A stretch of DNA of 59,769 nt from Ardenticatenales bacterium. GTDB taxonomy: Bacteria; Chloroflexota; Anaerolineae; Ardenticatenales; Ardenticatenaceae. The stretch covers positions 1-59,769 of the forward strand of contig JACKAZ010000014.1 of assembly GCA_020634795.1 (NCBI GenBank), read 5' to 3'. The notes under the pieces are model-generated. The model did no database searches. It was not told the origin of the DNA and saw only the letters and a list, made by a program, of their open reading frames with translations. This document shows positions 8,175 to 15,723 of the stretch, piece by piece. A program made the translations under genes and the position numbers. Within the stretch, counting starts at the first letter, position 1; the number at the start of each line of letters is the position of its first letter.

Positions 8175-9085
8175 AGACAACAACGATTGAAGAAATCCCC
8201 CGCTGCGATTATGAAGGGTCGCGTTATCAGAGCGAATTCTGGAACGAGGGCCGCTCCTACGAAGATCTGGCGGAACGGATCGCGCTGAAAGCGATGATTC
8301 CCCCCCGTGGACGACGTATTGTGGAAGTCGGTGCGGGCGCGGGGCGGCTGGGCGACCTCTACGACGGCTACGACGAGATTTATTTGGTTGACTACGCCGC
8401 CTCGCAACTCGAACAGGCCCACGCGCGTTGGGGCCACGATCCGCGCTACCGTTTCGTGCAGGGCGACATCTACTCGCTCCCCTTCCCCGATGGCTACTTC
8501 GACACGGTGGTGATCGTGCGCGTGCTCCACCATGTCAAAGAGCTGGCGCTGGCGCTGCGCGAAGTGGCCCGCATCACTGCGCCGCGCGGCACCTATCTGA
8601 CCGAGTTTGCCAACAAGCGCCACCTGAAAGCGATGCTGCGCTATCTGTTGAAGCGGGGTAAAGCGGGCGAGAACCCCTTCTCGTTGGCCCCCTACGAATT
8701 TGTGCCACTCAACATCGACTTCCACCCACGTTATGTCTACAACGCCTTGGGTGAAGCTGGCTTTTGGGTACAAGACGAACGGGCCGTCAGTTTCTTCCGC
8801 GTCCCCCTGCTGAAAAAGCTATTGCCCGCCAAGATGCTGGCGAGGGTCGATGGCTGGCTGCAAAAGCCGCTCCAACCGCTGCGCATCACGCCCAGCATCT
8901 TCTTGCGCAGCTACCGCCCCGAAGCGGCCGGTACGGGGGCCGAAGCGACGGGCCGCTGGCGCTGCCCCAATTGTCATCATGCGGAGTTGATCGACATGCG
9001 CCAGGCCGTACGGTGCGACCAGTGCGGCTCGATTTTTCCCTATCAGAACGGAATCTATCATTTCCGTGCCAATGCGACCGAATAA
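8171..9085 (+). CDS. class I SAM methyltransferase with C-terminal zinc ribbon
   Basis: A 304-residue protein whose start overlaps the parB stop (ATGA). Motif I of class I SAM-dependent methyltransferases is VEVGAGAGRLG at about 51-61, followed by YLVDYA, GDIYSLPFPDGYFDTVV and HH after motif IV. The last 40 residues carry CPNCHHAEL and CDQCGSIFPYQNGIYHF, a four-Cys zinc-ribbon/Trm112-like module, here fused to the enzyme. That suggests a macromolecular substrate or an unusual stabilising module; the substrate is unknown. Being wedged between parB and dnaN, it is probably co-transcribed with chromosome maintenance genes. Methyltransferase assignment is firm; any role in partitioning is inference. 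Confidence 0.88.
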   Translation: MKTTTIEEIPRCDYEGSRYQSEFWNEGRSYEDLAERIALKAMIPPRGRRIVEVGAGAGRLGDLYDGYDEIYLVDYAASQLEQAHARWGHDPRYRFVQGDIYSLPFPDGYFDTVVIVRVLHHVKELALALREVARITAPRGTYLTEFANKRHLKAMLRYLLKRGKAGENPFSLAPYEFVPLNIDFHPRYVYNALGEAGFWVQDERAVSFFRVPLLKKLLPAKMLARVDGWLQKPLQPLRITPSIFLRSYRPEAAGTGAEATGRWRCPNCHHAELIDMRQAVRCDQCGSIFPYQNGIYHFRANATE

Positions 9086-9097
9086 GGAGAGTTGTCC

Positions 9098-10261
9098 ATG
9101 CGAATCACTTGTAAGCAAGAACATCTGGCCCGAGGCATGGGCATCGTGGGACGCGCCGTCAGCAGCCGCTCGACGCTGCCGGTGCTGAGCAACATCTTCC
9201 TCGGCACGGAAGAGGGCGCCCTGAAGCTGGCCGCCACCAACCTTGAGATCGGGGTGACCGCCTTTGTGAAGGCCACGGTACAAGAAGGGGGCGCGACGAC
9301 CGTGCCCGCCAAGCTCTTTGGGGATTTGGTCAGCCAGAGTCCGCCAGAAAATATCCAACTGACGCTCGACGAACAGAACCAGACGGTTCATTATCGCTGT
9401 GCGTCGGTCGACGCCAGTATCAAGGGAATCGATGCCGCCGAGTTTCCGATCATCCCGACCGCCGATGAGGGCCATGTTGTCAACGTACCCGCTCCCCTTT
9501 TCAAGCAGATGATCGAACAGGTCGCCTTTGCCGCAGCCGTTGACGAAAGTCGCCCGATCTTGACGGGCGTTCTGCTGAAATGGGTCGAGAACAAGCTGAC
9601 GCTGGCCGCTGCCGACGGCTTCCGTCTCTCGCTGCGCACGGCCCATCTCGATCATGCGGTCGAAACGCCGATCGAGGTGATCGTGCCTGCGCGGGCACTC
9701 TCCGAATTGGCCCGCATTGCGGGCGATGCCGAGGGTGACATCCAGTTGACCGTCACCCCGAACCGCAACCAACTCCTCTTCCGGATCAACACGACCGAAG
9801 CGTCACCCATACTTTATGTCGAGTTGGTCACACAGTTGATCGAGGGCAAATTCCCCGACATCCAGCGCCTCATCCCGACCGAATATGGGACACGAACCGT
9901 GATGGACAGTGCCCAACTGCTGCGTGCCGTTCGTCGCGCCCACATCTTCGCGCGGGACGCGGCCAACATCATTCGCATCGTTGTCGCTGATAGCGAGCCA
10001 GGCACGCCCGGCTTGGTCACCTTGAGCGCCGAAGCGAGCGAGCTGGGCGAGAACGAAGAAGAACTGATCGCATCGGTGGAAGGCAGCGGTATGGAAGTCG
10101 CCTTCAACGCCAAATATCTGATCGATGTGCTTAATATCCTCAGCAGCGCCCAAGTCGCCTTGGAAACGACCAGCGCCAGTACCCCCGGCGTTGTCAAAGC
10201 GGTCGGCAGCGAGGGGTTCACCCACGTCATCATGCCGATGCATCTCGGTGGCAGTCGTTGA
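9098..10261 (+). CDS. dnaN: DNA polymerase III sliding clamp, beta subunit
   Basis: A 387-residue beta clamp with the start MRITCKQEHLARGMGIVGRA, the central FPIIPT motif, and the C-terminal MPMHL ending typical of the family. Three tandem clamp domains fit the length. It forms the dimeric ring that tethers polymerase III and other repair proteins to DNA. The ATG at 9098 is preceded at good spacing by AAGGAGA; a TTG six bases earlier is too close to that site. It is followed by a strong terminator overlapping a parS site. dnaN is here separated from dnaA by about 40 kb rather than adjacent to it. Confidence 0.97.
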   Translation: MRITCKQEHLARGMGIVGRAVSSRSTLPVLSNIFLGTEEGALKLAATNLEIGVTAFVKATVQEGGATTVPAKLFGDLVSQSPPENIQLTLDEQNQTVHYRCASVDASIKGIDAAEFPIIPTADEGHVVNVPAPLFKQMIEQVAFAAAVDESRPILTGVLLKWVENKLTLAAADGFRLSLRTAHLDHAVETPIEVIVPARALSELARIAGDAEGDIQLTVTPNRNQLLFRINTTEASPILYVELVTQLIEGKFPDIQRLIPTEYGTRTVMDSAQLLRAVRRAHIFARDAANIIRIVVADSEPGTPGLVTLSAEASELGENEEELIASVEGSGMEVAFNAKYLIDVLNILSSAQVALETTSASTPGVVKAVGSEGFTHVIMPMHLGGSR

Positions 10262-10285
10262 TCGGTCGCAAACCGCGCAGAAAAC

Positions 10286-10313
10286 AGGCGGGGCACTCGT
10301 GGCCCCGCTTTTG
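10286..10313 (+). terminator. dnaN terminator
   Basis: A 7-bp stem GCGGGGC/GCCCCGC (10288-10294 with 10302-10308) followed by TTTTGTTT. The T-rich tail merges with the parS site that starts at 10312. Confidence 0.85.
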
Positions 10314-10327
10314 TTTCATGTGAAACA
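10312..10327. promoter_or_regulatory. parS site 1
   Basis: TGTTTCATGTGAAACA differs from the widely conserved bacterial parS 16-mer (TGTTTCACGTGAAACA) only at one central base. It lies 2.1 kb downstream of parB, right after the dnaN terminator. Confidence 0.88.
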
Positions 10328-10510
10328 TTCAGGTGGTTGGCGACTGGGACGTCGCTTTTTCACTGCCTTTCAGCTTCGTCTTTCTCCATGCCTTTGCCAC
10401 TGAATCTAGCGCTAAACCGCCGTTGCATACCGTCCGACAACCAATCCACCATCATGCCATTCGCATTTTCGAAATCCTCAAAGACAACTGACCCTCAGTG
10501 ATTGCGCCTC

Positions 10511-11185
10511 ATGAACACTCATCCCTTCCGCGTCCCCCGCGCCGTTCTTTTTGCCAACGGTGATCTGCCCCGCCCCGACATCGCCCGTGCGTTGCTTCGG
10601 CCCACGGATCTCATTGTGGCGGCCAACGGAGGCTCGCGGCATTGCCATCGCTTTGGCATCGTTCCCACCTTGCTTGTGGGCGATGCCGATTCGTTGCCCC
10701 GCGATGTGAAGGCGTGGCTGGTGGCCAACGAGGTGCCGCAGCGTCGATTCGATGCGGACAAAGAGGCCACTGATCTGGAGTTGGCGGTTGATGCGGCGCA
10801 GGAAATGGGCGTGGGTGAGTTGTTATTATTGGGCCTTGCCGGAGGCCGCGTCGATCACATGCTGGCGAATTTCGCGTTACTGGCCCAAGCGCCACAACGC
10901 AACTTGGCAATGACGGCCGTTGTGGGGCGGCAACGGATCATTCCGATCTGGACCTCGCAGCGCGTAGTGGGGCGCGTGGGGGATACCCTATCGCTCATCC
11001 CATGGGGCAGCGATATACAAGGGGTTCATACCAAGGGTTTGCGATGGAATTTGCGGGGCGAGTCGTTGTTTTTCGCGGGATCGCGGGGCGTGAGCAATCG
11101 ATTGACGGAGGAAAGCGCAGAAATTAGCCTAAAGAGCGGGCTTTTGCTCGTTATCCACGAATTTACAGCCCCTGTTCTGGAATAA
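10511..11185 (+). CDS. thiN: thiamine pyrophosphokinase
   Basis: About 225 residues. The catalytic-domain motifs of thiamine pyrophosphokinase are visible: NGGSRHC near 40-45, GDADSLP at 58-64, and DKEATDLELA at 83-92, carrying the acidic residues that bind Mg-ATP; the C-terminal thiamine-binding half has NRLTEESAEISLKSGLLLV. It converts imported thiamine to TPP with ATP. The gene converges on and overlaps by 23 bp the 3' end of the thiamine ABC ATPase gene, so salvage import and activation are side by side but transcribed toward each other. It has no riboswitch of its own that I can see. A TTG at 10502 is an alternative start. Confidence 0.88.
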   Translation: MNTHPFRVPRAVLFANGDLPRPDIARALLRPTDLIVAANGGSRHCHRFGIVPTLLVGDADSLPRDVKAWLVANEVPQRRFDADKEATDLELAVDAAQEMGVGELLLLGLAGGRVDHMLANFALLAQAPQRNLAMTAVVGRQRIIPIWTSQRVVGRVGDTLSLIPWGSDIQGVHTKGLRWNLRGESLFFAGSRGVSNRLTEESAEISLKSGLLLVIHEFTAPVLE

Positions 11186-12245
11186 ATGCGATTCCGTCGG
11201 TCTCTATAGACAATCCCACCGCATCGCCCACCGCGATCTTTTCTGCCTCAGCCTGGTAGATTTCCCACTCGAGATCGCCAACCGCCGCATGGTGGGTCAC
11301 CAAACGATGGTGACTGCCCCGAAACGTCCACGAAACGACCCGTCCTCTGATATGATTCATTCCGCCCGCAGAAGCAGCCAGTCGCGCGGCTTCGGGCCGA
11401 ATCACGAGCCAAGCGGTCGGCGCCTGCGGTGGTGCAAGAATAAATCGACCCAACGCCGTCTCAACAACGGCGGATGATCCCTCTACTAAGGGTGAAATGG
11501 CGAGGATCGGCAAAATGTTGGAAAGCCCGAAGAAGTCGGCCACAAAGCGGTTGTTGGGGCGCTTGTAGAGCGTCTCGGCAGTTCCTATCTGTACGACACG
11601 GCCCGCGTTCATCAACGCCAGTCGATCACTGATCGCAAACGCTTCTTGCTGATCGTGGGTGACGTAGATTGCGGTTGTCTCCACACGGCTGAGGATCGCG
11701 CGTAATTCCTCCACCAGTCGTTCGCGCAACCGTCGGTCGAGCGAACCCAGCGGCTCATCGAGCAAGATCAGCGACGGTTTGGGGGCAAGACTGCGAGCCA
11801 ACGCCACCCGTTGCTGTTCACCCCCGCTTAATTCGAAGATCGAGCGGTTATCGTAGCCGCTCATGCCCACCAGCGCCAGCATCTCCTCAACCCGCGCGTT
11901 CCGTTCCGCGCGGGAGCGGCCCTGCATCTCCAAGCCAAAGGCGATATTTTCGCCCACCGTGCGATGGGGAAAGAGGGCGAATTGCTGGAACATCATCCCA
12001 AAGCCCCGCTCGTGTGGGGGCATGGTGGTGATCTCTCGGTCGCGCAGCCGCACCGTGCCGCTGTCCGGTGTCACCAGCCCCGCGATCAGGCGGAGCAGCG
12101 TACTTTTGCCACTACCACTTGGCCCCAGCAGCGAAAGCACCTCGCCGCGATGGATCGACAAGGAGACATCATGGAGGGCGACCGTCTCGCCGTAGCGTTT
12201 GGTGGCATGATTGACGGTCAACAACTTTGTTTCATGTGAAACCAT
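11163..12245 (-). CDS. thiQ: ABC transporter ATPase, probable thiamine importer
   Basis: A 360-residue importer ATPase: Walker A GPSGSGKST at 41-49, signature LSGGEQQRVALARSL, Walker B LILLDEPLGSLD, then H-loop YVTHDQQEA. The last ~120 residues form a TOBE-like regulatory domain, so it is longer than E. coli ThiQ and more like FbpC/PotA-type ATPases. It energises the two-domain permease encoded just upstream, whose stop codon shares a base with this start. The thiamine assignment rests on the TPP riboswitch and binding protein of the operon. Its first codons (MVSHETK) coincide with a parS sequence. The 3' end overlaps thiN by 23 bp. Confidence 0.88.
   Translation of the reverse strand: MVSHETKLLTVNHATKRYGETVALHDVSLSIHRGEVLSLLGPSGSGKSTLLRLIAGLVTPDSGTVRLRDREITTMPPHERGFGMMFQQFALFPHRTVGENIAFGLEMQGRSRAERNARVEEMLALVGMSGYDNRSIFELSGGEQQRVALARSLAPKPSLILLDEPLGSLDRRLRERLVEELRAILSRVETTAIYVTHDQQEAFAISDRLALMNAGRVVQIGTAETLYKRPNNRFVADFFGLSNILPILAISPLVEGSSAVVETALGRFILAPPQAPTAWLVIRPEAARLAASAGGMNHIRGRVVSWTFRGSHHRLVTHHAAVGDLEWEIYQAEAEKIAVGDAVGLSIETDGIAFIPEQGL
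12228..12243. promoter_or_regulatory. parS site 2, inside the first codons of the ABC ATPase
   Basis: TGTTTCATGTGAAACC is identical to parS site 1 over 15 of 16 bases, including the same central variant. Read on the minus strand it covers the last base of the start codon and codons 2-6 (V-S-H-E-T-K). Two sites of the same variant 1.9 kb apart and close to parAB argue against chance. Confidence 0.85.
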
Positions 12246-13927
12246 TAAAATTCACCGATGTCGTCTATCCGGAATCGTTCAATCAGGAGAAAGCCAATGA
12301 TCGTTATTGACATAATAATAACACTCATCGCAACGGCCTTCCCGTAGTTCTCGATCCCGGGCTGTCCCAGAAAGCGGAAGATCACCACCGTCATCGTCGG
12401 CCATTCGGGTCGTTGCACCAGTGAAGTCGCCCCGAATTCGCCGATGCTCACCGCGAAGGCGAAGGTCGCCCCCACCAGCAGTCCCCGCGCCACGATCGGG
12501 AGATCGACCTGCCGCCAGACTTGCCAGGGTGCTGCGCCCAACATCGCCGCCGCTTCGCGCAGCGAAGGGCTGATGCTGCGCAACACGGGCAAGAGGCTCC
12601 GCACCACGAAGGGAAAGGCGATCAGCGTGTGGGCCAACGGGACCAACAGGGCCGAGGTGCGTAGATTGAGCGGCGGCTCGTCCAGCGCGATGATGTAACC
12701 GAAGCCCAGCGTGACCGCGCTGGTGCCGAGTGGCAACAAGAAGATGGGGTCTAGGAGCGAACGCCAGCGTGCCCGTTGGCCCGACTGCGGCGGTGCCAGC
12801 AGGTAAGCGCTCAGGGTCCCGATCAAAAGGCTAAGCAGCAGCGTGGCGAGCGCGAACAGGAGTGAGTTGCGGATCGCCAACTCCGGTGCCACGTCCAGTA
12901 TGCTTCTGCCGCCCGTCTCGCCCAATGCGCGGTAGAAGCGGAGTGACCACTCGCCCCGCACCTGTAAGCTGCGAATGACCAAGGCCAGCAGTGGGGCCGC
13001 CACGAAGAGGGTAGGGGTGCCGACGGCCAGCAGCCAGAGCAGACGCAGCCGGCCCGTCAACGGGCGCAGCGCACTTTCTTGACCGCGCAGTTGAAGCGGC
13101 ACGGTGGTCCGATTCTGGAGCGCGGTGTAGAGCGACATCATCAGGAAGGTGGCGACCATCTGCACCAAGCTGAGCGTCGCGGCCAGCGGTAGGTTAAAGA
13201 AGGTCAGCGCTTGGCGGTAGATTTCGACTTCGAGGGTGGCATAGGCCAAGCCACCCAAAATCAGCACCACCCCAAAGCTGCTGAAGGTGAAGAGGAAGAT
13301 CAAGAGCGCCGCCGCCCCCAACGAGGGCATCAGCAGCGGCAGGGTGACGCGGCGAAAGCGTTGCCAGGGCGACGCGCCCAGCATCGCCGCCGCCTCTTCA
13401 AGTGTGGGGTCGAGGTTGGCCCAGAAGCCGCCCACCACCCGAATCACGACCGCCAAGTTGTAGAAGATGTGGGCCAGCAAAATCATCAAGAGACTTTGCT
13501 GCCAGGCGATAGGGGGTGCATCGAGGCGAAACAGGGCCATCAGGGCTTCGTTCAGCAGGCCGCGCGGCCCTAAGAGCGCCAGAAAGGCCGTAGCGACAAC
13601 CACGGTCGGCATCACGAAGGGGACCGTGAGCAGGGCGCGAAGGAGCGTCTTGCCCCGAAAATCGTACCGCGCGAAGAAATAGGTGGCGGGCAGGGCGGCG
13701 ATCAACGTCAGCACCGTGGAAAGCAGCGCTTGGCCCGCGGTGAAGAGCAAGGTGTTGCGGAGATAGGGGCGCTGCCAGAGCGCGGCAAAGCCGCTGAGGT
13801 CGAGCCGCCCTTCGGGCAAGAAACTGACGCGGAAGATTTCGGCCAACGGGTAGAAGAAGAAGAGGGCCAAAAATAGGAGCGGCAGGGCGAAGGCGAGGCC
13901 GACCAAGAGTCTGCGAAGCGCCGTCAT
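12245..13927 (-). CDS. thiP: thiamine ABC transporter permease (two-domain)
   Basis: A 560-residue inner-membrane protein with about twelve hydrophobic segments and two EAA loops, EEAAAMLGASPWQRFRRV and REAAAMLGAAPWQVWRQV, each followed by LP. It is therefore a fused two-domain permease as in ThiP/FbpB, in which each half contacts one copy of the ATPase. It passes substrate delivered by the lipoprotein encoded upstream. In a normal operon its gene would follow the binding-protein gene directly, but about 1.8 kb, including a complete IS110 element, now separates them. The ATG at 13927 begins a positively charged N-terminus before the first membrane segment. Confidence 0.9.
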   Translation of the reverse strand: MTALRRLLVGLAFALPLLFLALFFFYPLAEIFRVSFLPEGRLDLSGFAALWQRPYLRNTLLFTAGQALLSTVLTLIAALPATYFFARYDFRGKTLLRALLTVPFVMPTVVVATAFLALLGPRGLLNEALMALFRLDAPPIAWQQSLLMILLAHIFYNLAVVIRVVGGFWANLDPTLEEAAAMLGASPWQRFRRVTLPLLMPSLGAAALLIFLFTFSSFGVVLILGGLAYATLEVEIYRQALTFFNLPLAATLSLVQMVATFLMMSLYTALQNRTTVPLQLRGQESALRPLTGRLRLLWLLAVGTPTLFVAAPLLALVIRSLQVRGEWSLRFYRALGETGGRSILDVAPELAIRNSLLFALATLLLSLLIGTLSAYLLAPPQSGQRARWRSLLDPIFLLPLGTSAVTLGFGYIIALDEPPLNLRTSALLVPLAHTLIAFPFVVRSLLPVLRSISPSLREAAAMLGAAPWQVWRQVDLPIVARGLLVGATFAFAVSIGEFGATSLVQRPEWPTMTVVIFRFLGQPGIENYGKAVAMSVIIMSITIIGFLLIERFRIDDIGEF

Positions 13928-14215
13928 AGCGGCCAGACCATAGCCTTAAGAGCGAATGGAGAATGGCGAATGGCGAATGGGGAGATGTCGGTCATCGTAT
14001 CGTAGCTCTACTCTTGGTTCTTTCTTGCCCTTCGGGTGGTTGCACGTACGGCGTAGCTCCCGAGCCGCGCGTACCAGCTGGGGACCATATTTCCCGCTAA
14101 AAAGGCGGCAGCTACGCATCTGCGCAGGATCGCTCTGTGCCGTGGCTACCCGATCTCTGCTTTTGCCAAGCTGTTCCAGCGTACTCGTTCCGCCTCAAGG
14201 ATCCTCGTTCCAACG
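13928..14215 (-). repeat. thiP upstream region up to the IS110 insertion point
   Basis: GAATGGAGAATGGCGAATGGCGAATGG heptads (about 13955-13981, plus strand) are followed by a stretch resembling the repeats before ffh and dnaA (GGGGAG, GTCGGTCATC, TAGCTCTAC). The remaining 200 bp show CGTAGCTCCC and GGCGGCAGCTACG words but no gene or clear promoter. On the thiP sense strand the heptads read CCATTCGCCATTCTCC, the reverse of their usual orientation in gene leaders. Confidence 0.5.
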
Positions 14216-14230
14216 CTCCAACGCTTGTAT

Positions 14231-14440
14231 GATAGGGAAGCAGTGGGGAATCGACTAAAGTTACGATTCTGAGCCACTGCAAACGATAGGGATGAAGCTG
14301 GTTTAACGCTGAGGCATCAAGCCTGTGATGGAGATAACGCTCCCCTATCGAGATGATCGCCACATAGTGCGGACGGTATCCTAGGCCTCCCTAGCGGGAT
14401 GAGCTTGCATATACAAGGCTGATACGGAGCGATCATCGTT
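14231..14440 (+). ncRNA. candidate bridge RNA of the IS110 element
   Basis: Three successive structures precede the transposase. First, a 5' stem-loop at 14240-14280 (GCAGTGG/CCACTGC, then GAATCG/CGATTC after a 3-nt bulge). Second, a lobe closed by GATAGGG/CCCTATC (14285-14291 with 14343-14349) with a large internal loop. Third, a lobe closed by GATGATCGC/GCGATCATC (14352-14360 with 14429-14437). This matches the stem-loop, target-binding loop, donor-binding loop order reported for IS110-type bridge RNAs. ACGGTATC in the third lobe (14373-14380) is identical to the 8 bases at the right junction (15658-15665); ATACAAG (14411-14417) can pair with CTTGTAT at the left junction; AACGCTCC in the second lobe (14336-14343) equals the insertion-site sequence. 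Confidence 0.7.
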
Positions 14441-14478
14441 TGGCCCCCATTCATTTCATTCCAAGCGGGAGGTAACTG

Positions 14479-15456
14479 ATGGCCGACTTCATTATCCTAG
14501 GCATTGACATTTCCAAAGGGTGGTTCGATGTCTGTCTGCTCACCCCTACAAGCGCACGCTTCGCACAGTTTGACAACGATCAACGTGGCTTTGCGGCCTT
14601 GGGTGACTGGCTTGAACCGCAGCTAACGGGCGCGGCGACAGCGCTACAGGCCTGTCTTGAAGCGACCGGCCGCTATGGGGATGAGCTGGCCCATTGGCTC
14701 CACGAGCATGGTCACCGGGTGAGCATCGTCAATCCGGCGCGGGTCAAGTATTATGCCAGCAGCAGTGGTGCGCGCCACAAGAGTGACCGCGGTGATGCGT
14801 TCCTAATCGCACACTTTTGCTTGCACAATGACCTCATGGCTTGGCAGCCGTTAGACGAAGTGCGCCAAGCGCTGCGTGCTATCAGTCGCCAACGCGCAGC
14901 GCTGGTGGGCATGCGTAACCAAGAAAACAACCGTTTACAGGCGGGCAAACTGCCTGATACGGTGCAAACCGCCATCAAAGCGCACCTTGCTTTTATTGAA
15001 ACCATGATCGCTGAGCTGGACCAGCAAGGGCAACGTCTCATAGATGAACATGGCGACTTGAGTGCGCAACAACAATTGCTGACCCCCATTCAAGGGATTG
15101 GCCAACAGACCGCTCGTACCTTGTTGGCAGAGATGCCGCCGCTAGCAGCGCTGGCTTCCGCCCGCTCCTTAGCGGCCTTTGCCGGGCTTAATCCGCGCCG
15201 TGAAGAATCGGGCAAGGGTCGCCCTTACACGCGCCTATCAAAGGCGGGTAATGCGGCCATCCGCAAGGCACTCTATTTTCCAGCCATGACTGCCATGCGC
15301 CACAATCCGCCGCTCAAAGCGTTTGCGGAGCGCCTTACAGAGCGCGGCTTGGCACCGCAACAGATTGTCGCAGCGGTGATGCGCAAGCTGTTGCATTATG
15401 TGTATGGTGTACTCAAACATCGACAGCCTTTTGACCCGAACTACTTACCGTGCTAA
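14479..15456 (+). CDS. IS110-family transposase (bridge-RNA type recombinase)
   Basis: A 325-residue protein with an N-terminal DEDD RuvC-like domain and a C-terminal Tnp20 domain. Predicted metal ligands are Asp10 (GIDISKG), Glu61 (CLEATGRY), Asp103 and Asp106 (KSDRGDA). The predicted nucleophile is Ser244 in NPRREESGKG. This spacing closely follows that reported for IS621 (D11, E60, D102, D105, S241). A coiled-coil-like segment (about 165-200) links the domains. GGGAGG lies about 7 nt before the ATG. The gene appears intact and full length, so the element may still be active. Enzymes of this family use an element-encoded RNA to pair donor and target DNA. Confidence 0.95.
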   Translation: MADFIILGIDISKGWFDVCLLTPTSARFAQFDNDQRGFAALGDWLEPQLTGAATALQACLEATGRYGDELAHWLHEHGHRVSIVNPARVKYYASSSGARHKSDRGDAFLIAHFCLHNDLMAWQPLDEVRQALRAISRQRAALVGMRNQENNRLQAGKLPDTVQTAIKAHLAFIETMIAELDQQGQRLIDEHGDLSAQQQLLTPIQGIGQQTARTLLAEMPPLAALASARSLAAFAGLNPRREESGKGRPYTRLSKAGNAAIRKALYFPAMTAMRHNPPLKAFAERLTERGLAPQQIVAAVMRKLLHYVYGVLKHRQPFDPNYLPC

Positions 15457-15664
15457 TGAGGAACTCTGGCTAAGCGGATGTGGGTAACTGCGGCGTTGGC
15501 AGTTATCCACATCCCCGATTCTGCCCCCCCTATCAGAAACCGTCGGCGGCGTGTGGGAATGTGGGCAACTGCGTTGTTAGCAGTTGTCCATATTTCCATG
15601 CGCTTTTAGCCTGCTATCCATTTCTTCTCGTCTGGATTTTGGGGCTTGACTTTTAACACGGTAT
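15457..15664 (+). repeat. IS110 right end with two related hairpins and a DnaA box
   Basis: Hairpin 1 pairs 15476-15491 with 15499-15514 (16 bp, one mismatch, loop GGCGTTG); its right arm contains TTATCCACA at 15503-15511, an exact DnaA-box consensus. Hairpin 2 (about 15558-15600) is a diverged copy with GGGCAACTGC and GCAGTTGTCC arms and a loop GTTGTTA. They could be transposase or host-factor sites. No gene is present. Confidence 0.7.
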
Positions 15665-15675
15665 CTCCAACGCTT

Positions 15676-15723
15676 CTCGCTTAACCGTTCTGCGTTTTGC
15701 GTTCTGCGTTCTGCGTTGGCCCC
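15676..15723 (-). repeat. TGCGTT repeats between the IS110 junction and the thiB stop
   Basis: GTTCTGCGTTTTGCGTTCTGCGTTCTGCGTT words directly follow CTCGCTTAACC. They belong to the TGCGTT/AACGCA repeat module seen upstream of proS, the E1 gene and selA, and show that the insertion landed in repeat DNA. Confidence 0.65.

Larger units (their letters stand above)
14216..15675 (+). mobile_element. complete IS110-family insertion sequence
   Basis: The element consists of a 263-nt structured left end, a DEDD transposase gene and a 208-nt right end. The same 11 bp, CTCCAACGCTT, occur at 14216-14226 and 15665-15675, so the exact joint is ambiguous within them. Removing one copy plus the element restores GTTCCAACGCTCCAACGCTT continuing into CTCGCTTAA, which is nearly identical to an uninterrupted genomic copy at 30861-30890. 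The family is known for transposition without terminal inverted repeats, joining at a short core often reading CT, and CT heads both repeats here. It lies opposite in orientation to the thiamine transporter operon it interrupts. Confidence 0.85.

Noticed and set aside
15503..15511. A second replication origin based on the exact DnaA box TTATCCACA
   Set aside because: It is a single box inside an IS end, without neighbouring boxes, trios or AT-rich DNA; the region after dnaA meets all these criteria.
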